Of a stretch of DNA of 61,839 nt, positions 14,354 to 23,861 are shown piece by piece. The position numbers were made by a program, and so were the translations under genes. The DNA lies in assembly GCA_964542875.1 (NCBI GenBank), contig CAZIWA010000016.1, positions 1-61,839 of the forward strand, given 5' to 3'. The notes below the pieces were generated by a model. That model had not been told where the DNA came from. It saw only the letters and a program-made list of their open reading frames with translations, and ran no database searches. The DNA is from CAZGOM01 sp964542875 (GTDB taxonomy: Bacteria > Planctomycetota > Phycisphaerae > Phycisphaerales > Phycisphaeraceae). Each line of letters opens with the position of its first letter. The stretch's first letter is position 1.

Positions 14354-14520
14354 CTCCCACCAACACTCGATTCATCGGTGGATCGCTCGATGGCCAGACG
14401 CGGCCCGTTGTCGGCTGCCCCAGGGAGTGCGCGGTTGGCAAAGAGGCCTTCGAGGTGGCGATGACTGAGGTCGACTTCGGGCCGGAAATTCCCAACTCTT
14501 CGAATTCTTCAAACAGTTAA
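14350..14520 (+). CDS. 56-residue protein, unknown function
   Basis: A short gene with an excellent ribosome site (GGAGGTGCAGC before the ATG) and an ATGA overlap with the upstream gene. It starts MTPTNTRFIGGSLDGQTRPV, a strand-turn pattern seen at the start of many small phage proteins of unknown function, and ends in a serine/asparagine tail (PNSSNSSNS). Confidence 0.6.
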   Translation: MTPTNTRFIGGSLDGQTRPVVGCPRECAVGKEAFEVAMTEVDFGPEIPNSSNSSNS

Positions 14521-14533
14521 CGAAAGGCGTCCA

Positions 14534-14839
14534 ATGTCCGAGACACAACCCACTGAACCCACACCCATCCCGGATCCTGCCCTGGTTCCCCCAGCCAAGG
14601 CGGATTACACCATCCTTGAGCTGCTCGCTGAGATCGAGAAGCGCACCGGCGCAACCCGCAAGGCGATCCTCAATCTCGTGCGCACCGATCCCAAGGCCCG
14701 GCACTTCGCGGTTCGCGGCAGTGAGGCTCTGTGGCGTCCTGCGGCGGTCGACTACATCGCCAACAAGCTCAAGCCGGTGGAGCATGCCCAGGCGCCGGTG
14801 GCGGATGGGGTGACGACGACAGGAGGAAAAGGGAAATGA
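14534..14839 (+). CDS. Small helical protein, possible DNA-binding
   Basis: A 101-residue protein. A proline-rich start is followed by ILELLAEIEKRTGATRKAIL and a second segment ALWRPAAVDYIANKL, arranged like a winged or MerR-type helix-turn-helix. It might regulate late genes or help packaging, but I see no decisive motif. Confidence 0.5.
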   Translation: MSETQPTEPTPIPDPALVPPAKADYTILELLAEIEKRTGATRKAILNLVRTDPKARHFAVRGSEALWRPAAVDYIANKLKPVEHAQAPVADGVTTTGGKGK

Positions 14840-14973
14840 GCCCCTTTTCTCAATCCATTGCGGATTACCTCGCTGACGTTCGCGCGCGGACATTGGCGCA
14901 CAACTGGCGGGATGGGCTTCTGAGCGCGCGCTTCTGTCCTTGTCTGGGGATGACCTTTACGCCTGCATCTTAA
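14836..14973 (+). CDS. 45-residue protein, unknown function
   Basis: A short gene with AGGAGGAAAAGGG before its ATG, overlapping the previous stop (ATGA). The start SPFSQSIADYLADVRARTLA is helical; the end has two cysteines (RFCPCLGM). No family recognised. Confidence 0.45.
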   Translation: MSPFSQSIADYLADVRARTLAHNWRDGLLSARFCPCLGMTFTPAS

Positions 14974-15010
14974 GCCTCGAACGGATTCAACTACGGCCAC
15001 GGAGGGCCCA

Positions 15011-15958
15011 ATGATCACCGCACAAACCACTGCCCCAACCTTGCGCAACCTCATCATCGGGGGTTGCATCGTCATTGGCGCGCTGGGATTCCTGGGGGCG
15101 ACGTCGATGAACTCTTGTTCGTCCAACTTTGAGCCAAAGGAAATTCCCGCGATCCCCGATACGCAGCCGGTAGTCGAGGACGGATTCAACCACATCGCCG
15201 ACTCTCCTGCAGCGACCCAGCCTGCGCCGGTGGTGACGGTGAAGATCGCGCAGGAATCACCGCAAAACCGCGTGCTGGTCCACTCTGACGGCACGGTCGA
15301 AGTCCACGGCACATCGACAGTGAAGATTCACGAGCAGGGCCAGCGGGCGGAGACTCGCCCCAGCTTCGAGCGGCGCGACAACGCCGGAGCCGCTGGCGCG
15401 GGGATGACTTCGACCGGCAGCGACCTCGACGTCAAACAGGCGGGAACAGCTCCGGGCGTGACTCTCCCGGCGATGGATGCGACGGGAAAGGGTGACAGTG
15501 GGTCGACCGGGCAGGGGGGCTCTTACCAGGTGGCGGCGAAGGTGATGGGTGTCGATGCTGGTTCACTCGCCCTCTACACCTTGGGCGGGCTTGCTTTCCT
15601 CGCTGGCGTGGTAGCAGCAGGTTGGCTTGGCCGTGTGGCCCTGGGCGTGTCGCTGATGATCGGCGGCATTGGCTTGGTTGCATGCGGATGGCTCGTGGCA
15701 GCACATCCGTGGCTTCTGGTTGCTGCTGTGGCCGTTTTCGGCGCTGGCGTGCTGCTCTGGTACCTCGTCGACTCGGGGCGCTTGGTGAACGTCAGCACGG
15801 CATTGACGGCAGTGACGAAGGGTGTGGAAGCGACCTACACGGCGGATCCTGTAGTGGGTCAGGTGGTGAAGGACAACATCGGCGCGGCAGCGGGGTCTGA
15901 TCTTCCCAAGGTCAAGGCCGTTGTTCGCAAAATCAAGGCGAAAGCGGGGGTGGCGTGA
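15011..15958 (+). CDS. Multi-pass membrane protein, unknown function
   Basis: A 315-residue protein. An N-terminal hydrophobic helix (LIIGGCIVIGALGFLGA, residues 14-30) precedes a long extracytoplasmic-looking domain. Three closely spaced transmembrane helices follow at about residues 185-255 (LYTLGGLAFLAGVVAAGWLG, ALGVSLMIGGIGLVACGWLV, LLVAAVAVFGAGVLLWYLV), then an Ala/Lys-rich tail. It could be a holin-like or virion-membrane protein, but it is larger than usual holins. GGAGGG precedes the ATG. Confidence 0.55.
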   Translation: MITAQTTAPTLRNLIIGGCIVIGALGFLGATSMNSCSSNFEPKEIPAIPDTQPVVEDGFNHIADSPAATQPAPVVTVKIAQESPQNRVLVHSDGTVEVHGTSTVKIHEQGQRAETRPSFERRDNAGAAGAGMTSTGSDLDVKQAGTAPGVTLPAMDATGKGDSGSTGQGGSYQVAAKVMGVDAGSLALYTLGGLAFLAGVVAAGWLGRVALGVSLMIGGIGLVACGWLVAAHPWLLVAAVAVFGAGVLLWYLVDSGRLVNVSTALTAVTKGVEATYTADPVVGQVVKDNIGAAAGSDLPKVKAVVRKIKAKAGVA

Positions 15959-16122
15959 TGGACGGAAGAGTATTCGGTGATGTGTTGCGAATCGGAATAG
16001 GCTGCATGGCCATCATCCTGTTTGTTTTGCTTGGCATGGCGGTGGCTACCGGCATCTTGGTCGGGCGGTGGATGTTTATTGCGCCTAGTAACCCGCCTGC
16101 TGCGCATGGGGGGATGAAATGA
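15958..16122 (+). CDS. 54-residue single-pass membrane protein
   Basis: A small gene overlapping both neighbours (TGATG upstream, ATGA downstream). Residues 10-38 form one long hydrophobic helix (IGIGCMAIILFVLLGMAVAT), and the tail is PSNPPAAHGGMK. With the preceding multi-pass membrane gene it forms a membrane pair; a small-holin or holin-partner role is possible. Confidence 0.55.
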   Translation: MDGRVFGDVLRIGIGCMAIILFVLLGMAVATGILVGRWMFIAPSNPPAAHGGMK

Positions 16123-18170
16123 TCACGATCGACAAGAGCAAGCGCACGATGCTGCGGGCCCGCTTTGGCAGCGGGTCCGATGGCGACATTACGTACACCT
16201 CCGGCGCATGGCGATGGACCCCCAGCGGTGGATCGTCAGAGGTCATCACCACCGTGGCCGGCAAGTGGACGGTGTCGGGTGCGAATCTCACCCTCAATCG
16301 CGGCTCTTTTGAGTTCCGTTCGGTGACCGTACCGGTGGGAGCAACGCTGGCGTTTGGGGATCGCGGGTCGGATGAATATCCCGTCGTCAAGGTCAGTGGG
16401 ACATTGTCCGTTGCGGGGACGATTGTGGCGGCGCTGGTGGGCAACCAAGGCAATCGGGCAGCTCTGCGCCAGACCGTGGATGGTGATGGGATCAGTGCGG
16501 CGGATCAAATGGTTCGGGTTCTGTCCATGTCTCAGCCTGGGGGCGCGGGCTCTGGCGGTGGAAGTGCCAAACACATTGGCGGCGCAGGCCTCCGCCGGGG
16601 CACGGCCCGCACAGCGTCGGCTATCAGCATCGGCGCTCCCACTCCCGTCACTGGCAACACATCCACCGGGACAGCGGGCTCCACACCCGGCAACATCAGC
16701 ACCACCGGCACTTATGCCACCCTCGCCCGCTTGCCTGGGGTGCAGGGATTCAGCGGTGGGTCTGGATCGCTCAACCAAACCGGTAGCGGCTCGTATGGCG
16801 GGGCTGGCGGTGGCTCTCCGACAAGCGTGAGCGGCGATGACCGCAACGGCGCATTGGCGGGCGGCATTGTGCAAATACAGGCGCGTGTTCTGGAGATTGG
16901 GGCGGCTGGGTCCATCAGCGCCAACGGGGAAGCGGCAACCGCAGGAGAGGCGGGCATCGCCAGCGGAGCCAACCTCACAGTGGCCGGTGGTGGTGGTGGT
17001 GGCGGCGGCGGGTCTGGTGGGATGGTGATGATCCAGTACGGCAGGCTCTCGGTTGATGATGCGGACTACACCCAAGACCCGAGTAACGCGGCTGTGCTGG
17101 CCCGGATCACGGCGACGGGTGGGGCTGGTGGGGTAGGCGGCGCGGGTAAGACGCGGCTGGACTTGGCGGCGGACAGGCTCTCATGGGAGGCGTCCACACC
17201 CTACGGGCTGAATGCTTTCCGCAAGGCCAAAACGCTTAACGCCTCATCGGCTCAAGCTACGAACATCGCGGCTTACTGGCCGACGCTGGCGGGGATGAAC
17301 GGCAGCACAGTAGAGGACGCAGTAGGCACGGGGACAATGACTCTGCAATCGGGCGTGACGCGGACGGCTGATGTGACGCGCGGCCAAGTCCTTGCCCTCG
17401 ACGGGACATCTGACGGATATGGCTCTGCGGACACTCCGGCACTGACCGCCCCTTTTGCTTTAAGTGCGTGGGTCAAGACTTCCACCGCGTTGGGCAATGG
17501 GCAAGCTGGCACCTTTGCAGCCCTGGCATCCAGCATAGGCGGAGGTAGTTCCATTAACTACTCTTACTGTGCAATGAGCTTTGCGACATCCAGTGGCGGC
17601 GTGCGCAAGGTATCGGTGGAGATCAGCAACGGCACAGTTGCAGACACGATTGAATACACGCTTGATTATGCGGACGGTAACGAGCGTTATTACCGCATCG
17701 TGGCTCACTCCACTACAGACCGGAGGCTCTACATCAACGGCGTACAGGTGGCTGTAGGCAACGGGGCAGAGATTACCGATCCTCAACTCAATTGGCTCAA
17801 CATTGGTCGGCTTGCCCGGCGCGGCGGGCTCAATATCGAGGCCCCTTGTACCTGTGAAGTGTGGGGCGTCAGCGTCTACAGCGGGTTGCCCACCAACACT
17901 ACGGGGGCGGACACCTACGCCGCTCCTCTGGACCTCATCGCTCCTTCGTTGCGCAGCCCTACTGCGCCCTGGGCATTTGTTTGCACCACGGCGGGCACTT
18001 CTGACCCAAGTGAACCTTCATGGCCGTCGGTCGGAGGGGCTGTCACAGATGGCGGGGTGACATGGGTGGGTGTGGCACAGGGTTCCAACAGCACCAACAC
18101 CCGTTTTAGCGGTGGCGCGGGCAGTTCTGGCGGCGATGGCATCCGCATCATTGAGAGGGTGCAAGTATGA
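16119..18170 (+). CDS. Glycine-rich fibre with LamG-like C-terminal domain
   Basis: A 683-residue structural protein. Residues 1-110 form a beta-rich start. Residues 125-345 are very rich in Gly, Ser, Thr and Ala (for example AGGGGGGGGGSGG). Residues 395-600 look like a LamG/concanavalin-like jelly roll: AAYWPTLAGMNGSTVEDAVG, ALDGTSDGYGSADTPAL, FALSAWVKTS and RRLYINGVQVAVGNG are its usual blocks. These domains bind sugars, so this is a candidate receptor-binding fibre. The C-terminus returns to glycine-rich sequence. Its ATG overlaps the upstream stop. Confidence 0.65.
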   Translation: MITIDKSKRTMLRARFGSGSDGDITYTSGAWRWTPSGGSSEVITTVAGKWTVSGANLTLNRGSFEFRSVTVPVGATLAFGDRGSDEYPVVKVSGTLSVAGTIVAALVGNQGNRAALRQTVDGDGISAADQMVRVLSMSQPGGAGSGGGSAKHIGGAGLRRGTARTASAISIGAPTPVTGNTSTGTAGSTPGNISTTGTYATLARLPGVQGFSGGSGSLNQTGSGSYGGAGGGSPTSVSGDDRNGALAGGIVQIQARVLEIGAAGSISANGEAATAGEAGIASGANLTVAGGGGGGGGGSGGMVMIQYGRLSVDDADYTQDPSNAAVLARITATGGAGGVGGAGKTRLDLAADRLSWEASTPYGLNAFRKAKTLNASSAQATNIAAYWPTLAGMNGSTVEDAVGTGTMTLQSGVTRTADVTRGQVLALDGTSDGYGSADTPALTAPFALSAWVKTSTALGNGQAGTFAALASSIGGGSSINYSYCAMSFATSSGGVRKVSVEISNGTVADTIEYTLDYADGNERYYRIVAHSTTDRRLYINGVQVAVGNGAEITDPQLNWLNIGRLARRGGLNIEAPCTCEVWGVSVYSGLPTNTTGADTYAAPLDLIAPSLRSPTAPWAFVCTTAGTSDPSEPSWPSVGGAVTDGGVTWVGVAQGSNSTNTRFSGGAGSSGGDGIRIIERVQV

Positions 18171-18550
18171 GCGAAGCACAAGATTTAATCGACGCGGCGA
18201 CGGCCAAAGAGGCGACGGCACGGCACTACGCCGACCTCATCGCCATCTGCGATTCCTCCCTCCCTGTGGTCCACGACATTGCCCGGCTGTTACGTGACTC
18301 GGGCCGGACCTGGGCGGAGGTGGGTGGTTGGTTTTGTCTCAGGATCGAGGGGAAGACGGGCGAGGTTGTGTGGGATGGCCGGGATTACCGCCAACTCAGG
18401 CAGGATGGATATGCGGCCTGGGCGGCGCAGTCGAACGTCAGAGACGCACTGTTCGAGCTGTCGGGAACCTCGCGCACGGATTTGATGGACGCGAAGCGGG
18501 CGAATCTACGGGCCGAATTTCCCAACCCCGACGAAGAAGGTGAAGCATGA
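18167..18550 (+). CDS. Late protein, unknown function
   Basis: A 127-residue, mainly helical protein (AQDLIDAATAKEATARHYAD, then VHDIARLLRDSGRTWAEVG) with WDGRDYRQLRQDGY in the middle and an acidic tail. It overlaps the fibre gene and the next gene by ATGA junctions. It could be a chaperone or assembly partner of the adjacent structural proteins; no family recognised. Confidence 0.5.
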   Translation: MSEAQDLIDAATAKEATARHYADLIAICDSSLPVVHDIARLLRDSGRTWAEVGGWFCLRIEGKTGEVVWDGRDYRQLRQDGYAAWAAQSNVRDALFELSGTSRTDLMDAKRANLRAEFPNPDEEGEA

Positions 18551-19089
18551 GCGACAATACGACAATCCCGGTCCCGTTTGGTGATGTCGGTACATCGCTC
18601 TATGTGCGCATTCGTCGGCGCGCGGATGGGCAGTTCTGGAACAAAACCACACCGGCATTTGAGGCGTGGAATCCGGCACACATTACGGATTACGCGGTCC
18701 TGTTGTCCGACGTCGATGGTGTCGGCTTCTACACTGCGACGTTCCCCGATGCCATCACCGCCGGCGTCTACGACCTGCTGCTGTTTGAATATTTCACGGC
18801 GCCCACCACATCAGACGATCCGGCAGGATCCGGCGAGGTGGAGTGGGATGGGGCGAAGTTCGTCCGCATAAACGGCGTGCCTACCGCCGTGCTGGACCAG
18901 ACCAACGCGGTCGACGGCTACTCCCTACGCCAGCTCTTCCGGCTGGCCGGGGCTGTACTGCTGGGCAAGGTCAGTGGCGCAAACACCGGTACCGAAGTGT
19001 TCCGGGCTGCTGACGATTCCAAGGTGCGCGTAACCGCCACCGTCACCGCAACCGGCAACCGTACGGCCGTCACAAAGGACGCGACATGA
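18547..19089 (+). CDS. Phage structural protein with VSG/GNRT-type C-terminal module
   Basis: A 180-residue protein. The N-terminal 90 residues are beta-rich (TIPVPFGDVGTSLYVRIRRR, GFYTATFPDAI). The C-terminal part LGKVSGANTGTEVFRAADDS followed by RVTATVTATGNRTAV is a module I have seen at the end of many phage structural proteins; its fold is unknown to me. It lies in a row of small structural genes before the terminase. Confidence 0.6.
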   Translation: MSDNTTIPVPFGDVGTSLYVRIRRRADGQFWNKTTPAFEAWNPAHITDYAVLLSDVDGVGFYTATFPDAITAGVYDLLLFEYFTAPTTSDDPAGSGEVEWDGAKFVRINGVPTAVLDQTNAVDGYSLRQLFRLAGAVLLGKVSGANTGTEVFRAADDSKVRVTATVTATGNRTAVTKDAT

Positions 19090-19310
19090 GGTACTTCAAG
19101 CAGAGGTATTTCCGGCAGCGTTACTGGGCGTCCCGAGTGTTCGCCGGGCTTCCCGCTGGCTTGTCAGGCCTGCTGATTCGTTTCGGCTTCGGGCCCAAGT
19201 TGCAGGCCTCGATGAGCGCCGGGCCTCGCCTCACCTGCCAGATCAGCGCCTATCCCATCATTACCTGCACCATCGGCGCTCGCGTCGTTACCCGGAGGCT
19301 CGAAAAATGA
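19086..19310 (+). CDS. Small basic late protein
   Basis: A 74-residue arginine-rich protein beginning MRYFKQRYFRQRYWASRVF, with FAGLPAGLSGLLIRFGFGP in the middle. Proteins that start with repeated YF/RQRY occur next to small structural genes in other phages. Overlaps both neighbours by ATGA. Function unknown. Confidence 0.5.
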   Translation: MRYFKQRYFRQRYWASRVFAGLPAGLSGLLIRFGFGPKLQASMSAGPRLTCQISAYPIITCTIGARVVTRRLEK

Positions 19311-19606
19311 AACTCTCTCCCAACAGCCACAACTACATCCACGTTACGAACATCAAGCGTGCCGACACGGATGAGGAGCCGACCGTGGTTACGTCGGTCG
19401 ATGCTGCGATCTACGCCAACAACGGCGACCTGGTCGACGGGTCGGAGATCACCCTGACGCCCAAGTCGGGCTCACCGCCGGAGTATGAGGGGACGTTTCC
19501 GCCGCTGGACTTGGCCACTGGCACCGGCTATCGGGTTCGCCTCACCATCGTTGCCGATGGTGCGACGGTCGAGACTGACAAGCCGGCAATGGTTACGCGT
19601 GAGTAG
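19307..19606 (+). CDS. Ig-like small structural protein
   Basis: A 99-residue beta-rich protein: NYIHVTNIKRADTDEEPTVV, SVDAAIYANNGDLVDGS, YEGTFPPLDLATGTGYRVRL and a last strand before DKPAMVTRE. The layout is that of a single Ig-like or BppU-like sandwich used in virion appendages. Translationally coupled to its neighbour. Confidence 0.5.
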   Translation: MKLSPNSHNYIHVTNIKRADTDEEPTVVTSVDAAIYANNGDLVDGSEITLTPKSGSPPEYEGTFPPLDLATGTGYRVRLTIVADGATVETDKPAMVTRE

Positions 19607-19611
19607 AACCA

Positions 19612-20067
19612 ATGACTGATGAGACGCCAAAACCCGATGACTCGCTGAACCCGCTCCGGCCGGAGAAGTTGGTTATTGGGGGCAAGCCGGTGTTTGGGAA
19701 TGGGCGGCGCAAAGCCGAAAACCTGGGTAAAGGAATTCGAAAGTACTGGTCGCACATGGGGCATAAGACTGTCCCAGAGATTCAAGCCATCGCCACAGAT
19801 GAGCGCATGTCCATCACAAAGCGGATCGCGGCCACTTATCTACTTCGTGCTGTGGAAAAACCGGACAAGGTTGGCGTGGCGCTGGTGATGAAGATGATCG
19901 AACACACAGACGGGAGCGCGATCAAGCGCATTGACTTGAATGTGCGGAAAGATGAGTCCGTCAATTTCGTCAAGACCGTGTTTGATGAACTCATCGCCGA
20001 TGTTGAGCAGGTTCCTCTTCGCAAACTCGTTGGGCCAGTCGTAGAAGGAGAGGCGAAGCCCGAATGA
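19612..20067 (+). CDS. terS: Putative small terminase subunit
   Basis: A 151-residue protein immediately upstream of, and overlapping, the large terminase gene, which is the usual place of the small subunit. Residues 35-95 contain helices (SHMGHKTVPEIQAIATDERM, SITKRIAATYLLRAVEK) fitting the DNA-binding region of small terminases. The C-terminal half has a strand followed by a helix. Assigned mainly by position and shape. Confidence 0.5.
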   Translation: MTDETPKPDDSLNPLRPEKLVIGGKPVFGNGRRKAENLGKGIRKYWSHMGHKTVPEIQAIATDERMSITKRIAATYLLRAVEKPDKVGVALVMKMIEHTDGSAIKRIDLNVRKDESVNFVKTVFDELIADVEQVPLRKLVGPVVEGEAKPE

Positions 20068-22016
20068 TCGCGCCCGTGCAAATCTCGCCGAACTCGCCGC
20101 CGGTTTATCCACTGGGATACGAGGATAATCGCTGGGTTTGCCCCCGCACAGGTATTCCGTTACCAAAGCGCCCGGTGGACAACGTTGCCCTGCGCCTTCG
20201 CATCTGGGAAGAGTCGAGCCGCCGTAAGCAGATGATGTGGATGGGCGCTTGCAAAGAAAGCTACCTCCTATGGATGAACCTGTTCTATTGGTCTTACTCG
20301 CCGAAATTTGTGTGTGAAGACGGGCGCGAGCGGGCTGCCAGTACGACGTACACCATCGACGGCGTGAGGTATCGGACGCCTCCCGCCGATGTGCCAGTTA
20401 TCACCTGGCCGTCTCAGGATGCTTGCCTTGAACATGTTGACGATGTTGCCCACAACGGCGGCAAGCTCTTGCTGGACAAAGGCCGCGACATGGGGGCCAC
20501 TGTCATCTGTATGGGCTACTTCACATGGGCGTTGCTGTTTTGGGATCGCTTCGCGTGCATGGTGGCTTCTCGTAAAGAGTCGTTGGTGGACGGCAACACT
20601 GAAGACTCCCTTCTGGGCAAGGTCGACGCTGCGCTCAAAAAGCTCCCGACCTGGATGTACAGCCCGGAGAGCATGGATAACACCCATCTTCTCCGCCATT
20701 ATCAGAAAACGAATTCTCGGCTGGTGGGGGAGTCGGCAAATACTGACATTGGGCAAAGTCTGCGGGCCCAACTGGTATTCATTGATGAGGCAAACCGCTT
20801 CCCTTATCAGCAGGCTCTGACAAAGAGCATTGACACCGTTGCGGCCGGAACAATCTTTTGCTCAAGCCCCAACGGACCGGGAACGGTAGGGGCGAAGCTG
20901 AAAGAAAAGTCGCAGAAACTGAATGAGTCAGATGGTCTGAAGGTGTTTACGCTTGGGTATTGGGATCATCCCCGCAAGGGTCAGGGGCGCACCTGGACCA
21001 TAGACGTGGATGGGGACGTTACGGGTTCACCGGGGCTGGGGTATTGGGAAACTCCAACATTTGCGCGGGCGCGGATCACGGCGGTTCTCAAAAAGGACAT
21101 TCGAGAAAACTGGCTGATTGATCACCAGACTTCGGGCATGCTTGTTCTGGACATTGGGCCATTGAAGCAACAGCAGGCAGTAGCGAGAAAGCCCGATGCG
21201 GTCGGAACCCTGTTTGTCGAGGGGATGTATGACGGAGAAGGCCTGCTGCGACTTAAGACAGACGGGATCGCCAATGCCACAAAGACTTTCAAGCCCGATC
21301 CCAAGGGCAGGCTGAAGCTCTGGCTCAATTTGGTCAACGGAGAGCCGCCACGGGACCGCAACTATGTGCAGGCATGGGACTTCTCCCAGGGAGTCGAGGG
21401 TAGCAACACCGTCTGTGAGATCATGGACCGTGAAACGGGACAGATCGTGGCCGAACTGGCATCCCCTGTTTTGGGGCCGGAAGATGCAGCCCCCTTGGCG
21501 GTGGCGCTCGGCACCTGGTTCGGTGGGCAACTGGGATGGTCGTTTGTCATCTGGGAGCGGAATGGGCCTGGTGTGACATTTGGAAAGGTGATTTCCGATC
21601 TGGGCTATCCCTACCTCTATCACCAGCGGGCAATGGACACAGAGGGACAGAAGGCCAGCATCCAAATTGGCTGGCACTCCAGCGGGGATAACAAGCAGAT
21701 TCTTTTCGGCGATCTGAACGTAGCCTTGAAGAATCGAACGCTCCACGTGCCCAATGAAGAAGCGATCGTAGATATGGGCGCATGGATCTTCGATGACCAC
21801 GGCCGCATCGTCTGCGGCACACATCGGGACGCCTCCACCGGCGCCCAGGCCCGTCACGGGGACCGCGCCATTGCGTTGGGTCTGTGTGTGATGGGGCGAA
21901 GGGAAGCGCCTCGGTTTGTGCCTGAAAAACCGCGCTACCGCGATGGCACTTTTGGAAGCATTACTCAACGGGTGCAAGAAACACGACACAAAAAGTCCAC
22001 CAATGGGTGGGGATAA
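20064..22016 (+). CDS. terL: Terminase large subunit
   Basis: A 650-residue DNA-packaging motor. The ATPase half has a variant Walker A, KGRDMGAT (about residues 139-146), Walker B VFIDEANR (about 237-244) and the coupling motif TIFCSSPNGPG shortly after. The nuclease half starts with YVQAWDFSQGVEGS (about 432-445), whose Asp is the first metal ligand of the RNase H fold, and ends with HGDRAIALG near 610. It cuts and pumps DNA into the prohead through the portal encoded next. The start overlaps the putative small subunit gene. Confidence 0.92.
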   Translation: MIAPVQISPNSPPVYPLGYEDNRWVCPRTGIPLPKRPVDNVALRLRIWEESSRRKQMMWMGACKESYLLWMNLFYWSYSPKFVCEDGRERAASTTYTIDGVRYRTPPADVPVITWPSQDACLEHVDDVAHNGGKLLLDKGRDMGATVICMGYFTWALLFWDRFACMVASRKESLVDGNTEDSLLGKVDAALKKLPTWMYSPESMDNTHLLRHYQKTNSRLVGESANTDIGQSLRAQLVFIDEANRFPYQQALTKSIDTVAAGTIFCSSPNGPGTVGAKLKEKSQKLNESDGLKVFTLGYWDHPRKGQGRTWTIDVDGDVTGSPGLGYWETPTFARARITAVLKKDIRENWLIDHQTSGMLVLDIGPLKQQQAVARKPDAVGTLFVEGMYDGEGLLRLKTDGIANATKTFKPDPKGRLKLWLNLVNGEPPRDRNYVQAWDFSQGVEGSNTVCEIMDRETGQIVAELASPVLGPEDAAPLAVALGTWFGGQLGWSFVIWERNGPGVTFGKVISDLGYPYLYHQRAMDTEGQKASIQIGWHSSGDNKQILFGDLNVALKNRTLHVPNEEAIVDMGAWIFDDHGRIVCGTHRDASTGAQARHGDRAIALGLCVMGRREAPRFVPEKPRYRDGTFGSITQRVQETRHKKSTNGWG

Positions 22017-22025
22017 GGTGCAACC

Positions 22026-23861
22026 ATGATTCGCACGGACGCGAAGAATCTGCTGACGGAAATCCAGACCGCCGAAAAACTGCGCGACAACGTGCTAAAG
22101 GCGAGCCAGGAGATCAGGGACGTCTACGTCTCGCAGTACTACCGGGCCGACCGCAAGCCCAACGAGCCTGCGCCCATGAACTTCCCCTTTGAGTTTCTGG
22201 CGACTACGACGCCCGCGATTGTTTATGAGAGTCCGAGCGTATCCGTTCGTTCTCAAGCAAGCGGCGTGAGCCGGCGAGTGGTCAAGAGGCTGCAACATGC
22301 CCTGAATCAGTGGGCCCAGACGGATACTGTCTGGAATGACCTGCGGCTGACCTGGTTTGATGTGGCGTTCTCTTTTGGGGTGATTCACACCTACCTTGAA
22401 AGCGCGACCAACAACAAAGGTGAGGATTACTTCAAGATTTGCGCACGCCGACTCGACCCTTCGTGCTACCTGATGGATGCACGTGCCTCTCACTGGACGA
22501 CCGTGCAGTGGGCCGGACATGCCATGACACGTGACCGGGATGAGTTGCTGGACAACCCTGCGTATGACCGCGGAGCCGTTGGCCGACTTGCTGTTGATGA
22601 TTCTCTGGAAAAAGCAGGGGTAAGCACGAAGGATGACCTCAAGCGCAATGAGGTGTTGGTCTATGAGGTGTGGGTGCCGGGGGCAAAGCCGGTGGGTGTG
22701 GACCCCAAGCTATACCACGGCATGATCTACGAACTTGGGTCTACCGGTGAGTTCTTGCGAGCCCCCCGTCCGTTCTTTGGGCCTGAGTGGGGGCCCTATC
22801 AGTTCTTTGGTATCTATGAGGTGCAGAATGCTGCTTATCCCCTGAGTCCCATCGGAGCGCAGTGGGATCAGGTGGTGGAGTACAACCGTCATGCAGTGGG
22901 GGCGGCCAGGAGTTCCGGCCGTCAGAAGCGCATCCTGGCTTATGATGCGACCGTCGAGGCGTCGGCTCAGCGGGTTCGGGATGCTTCGGACGGCGATGTA
23001 GTCGGCATTACTGGACTTGGCGACAACAAGCTGCAGCAGATTGACCTTGGTGGGGCCAGCGAGGCTCAGCTTGGGTACCTGGACCGGCTGCAAGCCAAGA
23101 TCGATCGTAGCTACGGTATGTCCGATGCATCACGTGGTGTCACGACCGGGAAGGGCACAGCCACGGAAGCTGCGGATGCTGCCAGCCAGCGCAGCGCCCG
23201 CGTTGATTTCATGGCCGTTCGATACAACGAGGCGACCGAGGGCGTCCTCTACACCGCGGCCTGGTACATGTGGAACTCGCAGTTTGTGCGCATGAAACTC
23301 AGCCCAGAAGCTGCGCTTGATCTCAATCCACGTCCCAAGTTTCTTCCCCCTGAAGAAGACGCTGAGGCGATTGCTTACAAGTCAGGCAAATCCGTGGAAG
23401 AAGTGCAAGGGTCGCTTCGCTGGGAGCCCGTCGAAGAATTTCGCGGTGGCGAGGCCTTGCATGGCAATGAGTTCGATTTTGACGATCTGATGTTGAAGAT
23501 CGATCCCTTCAGCATGGAGCGGGCTAACCAACCCCTTCTCCAGCGCCGTATGACGGAATTTGTGGGCTTGCTCAAGGACATTTCCCAAATCATGCCCCAA
23601 ACACCGTTCATCGACTGGCGGGCGGTGTTGGAAGAATACGGATCCGTTTTCAACCGCAATGACATTCAAGAATTCATCCGGATTGATGAACTCAAAAAAG
23701 CTCAGGATGCGGAATCGTTCAAGATTCAGCAGGAACAAGCGGCCCAACAAATGCAGGCGCAGGCCACTCAGGCTGGAAACACCATCATGGGGACTCCCGG
23801 CGTAGAGCTCGCTGGAAACGTCGCTGGGCAGGCCATGAGCGCGGCGCAGGGGGTGGCGTGA
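22026..23861 (+). CDS. Portal protein
   Basis: A 611-residue protein directly after terminase. It has the helix-rich start, a central region with AAYPLSPIGAQWDQVVEYNR (about residues 272-291) and the long helix QAKIDRSYGMSDASRG (about 355-370), typical of portal stem and wing regions in short-tailed phages. The C-terminal part is Gln/Ala-rich and helical (KIQQEQAAQQMQAQATQAG), like the portal crown or barrel. It forms the ring through which DNA enters. Position and length fit well. Confidence 0.85.
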   Translation: MIRTDAKNLLTEIQTAEKLRDNVLKASQEIRDVYVSQYYRADRKPNEPAPMNFPFEFLATTTPAIVYESPSVSVRSQASGVSRRVVKRLQHALNQWAQTDTVWNDLRLTWFDVAFSFGVIHTYLESATNNKGEDYFKICARRLDPSCYLMDARASHWTTVQWAGHAMTRDRDELLDNPAYDRGAVGRLAVDDSLEKAGVSTKDDLKRNEVLVYEVWVPGAKPVGVDPKLYHGMIYELGSTGEFLRAPRPFFGPEWGPYQFFGIYEVQNAAYPLSPIGAQWDQVVEYNRHAVGAARSSGRQKRILAYDATVEASAQRVRDASDGDVVGITGLGDNKLQQIDLGGASEAQLGYLDRLQAKIDRSYGMSDASRGVTTGKGTATEAADAASQRSARVDFMAVRYNEATEGVLYTAAWYMWNSQFVRMKLSPEAALDLNPRPKFLPPEEDAEAIAYKSGKSVEEVQGSLRWEPVEEFRGGEALHGNEFDFDDLMLKIDPFSMERANQPLLQRRMTEFVGLLKDISQIMPQTPFIDWRAVLEEYGSVFNRNDIQEFIRIDELKKAQDAESFKIQQEQAAQQMQAQATQAGNTIMGTPGVELAGNVAGQAMSAAQGVA

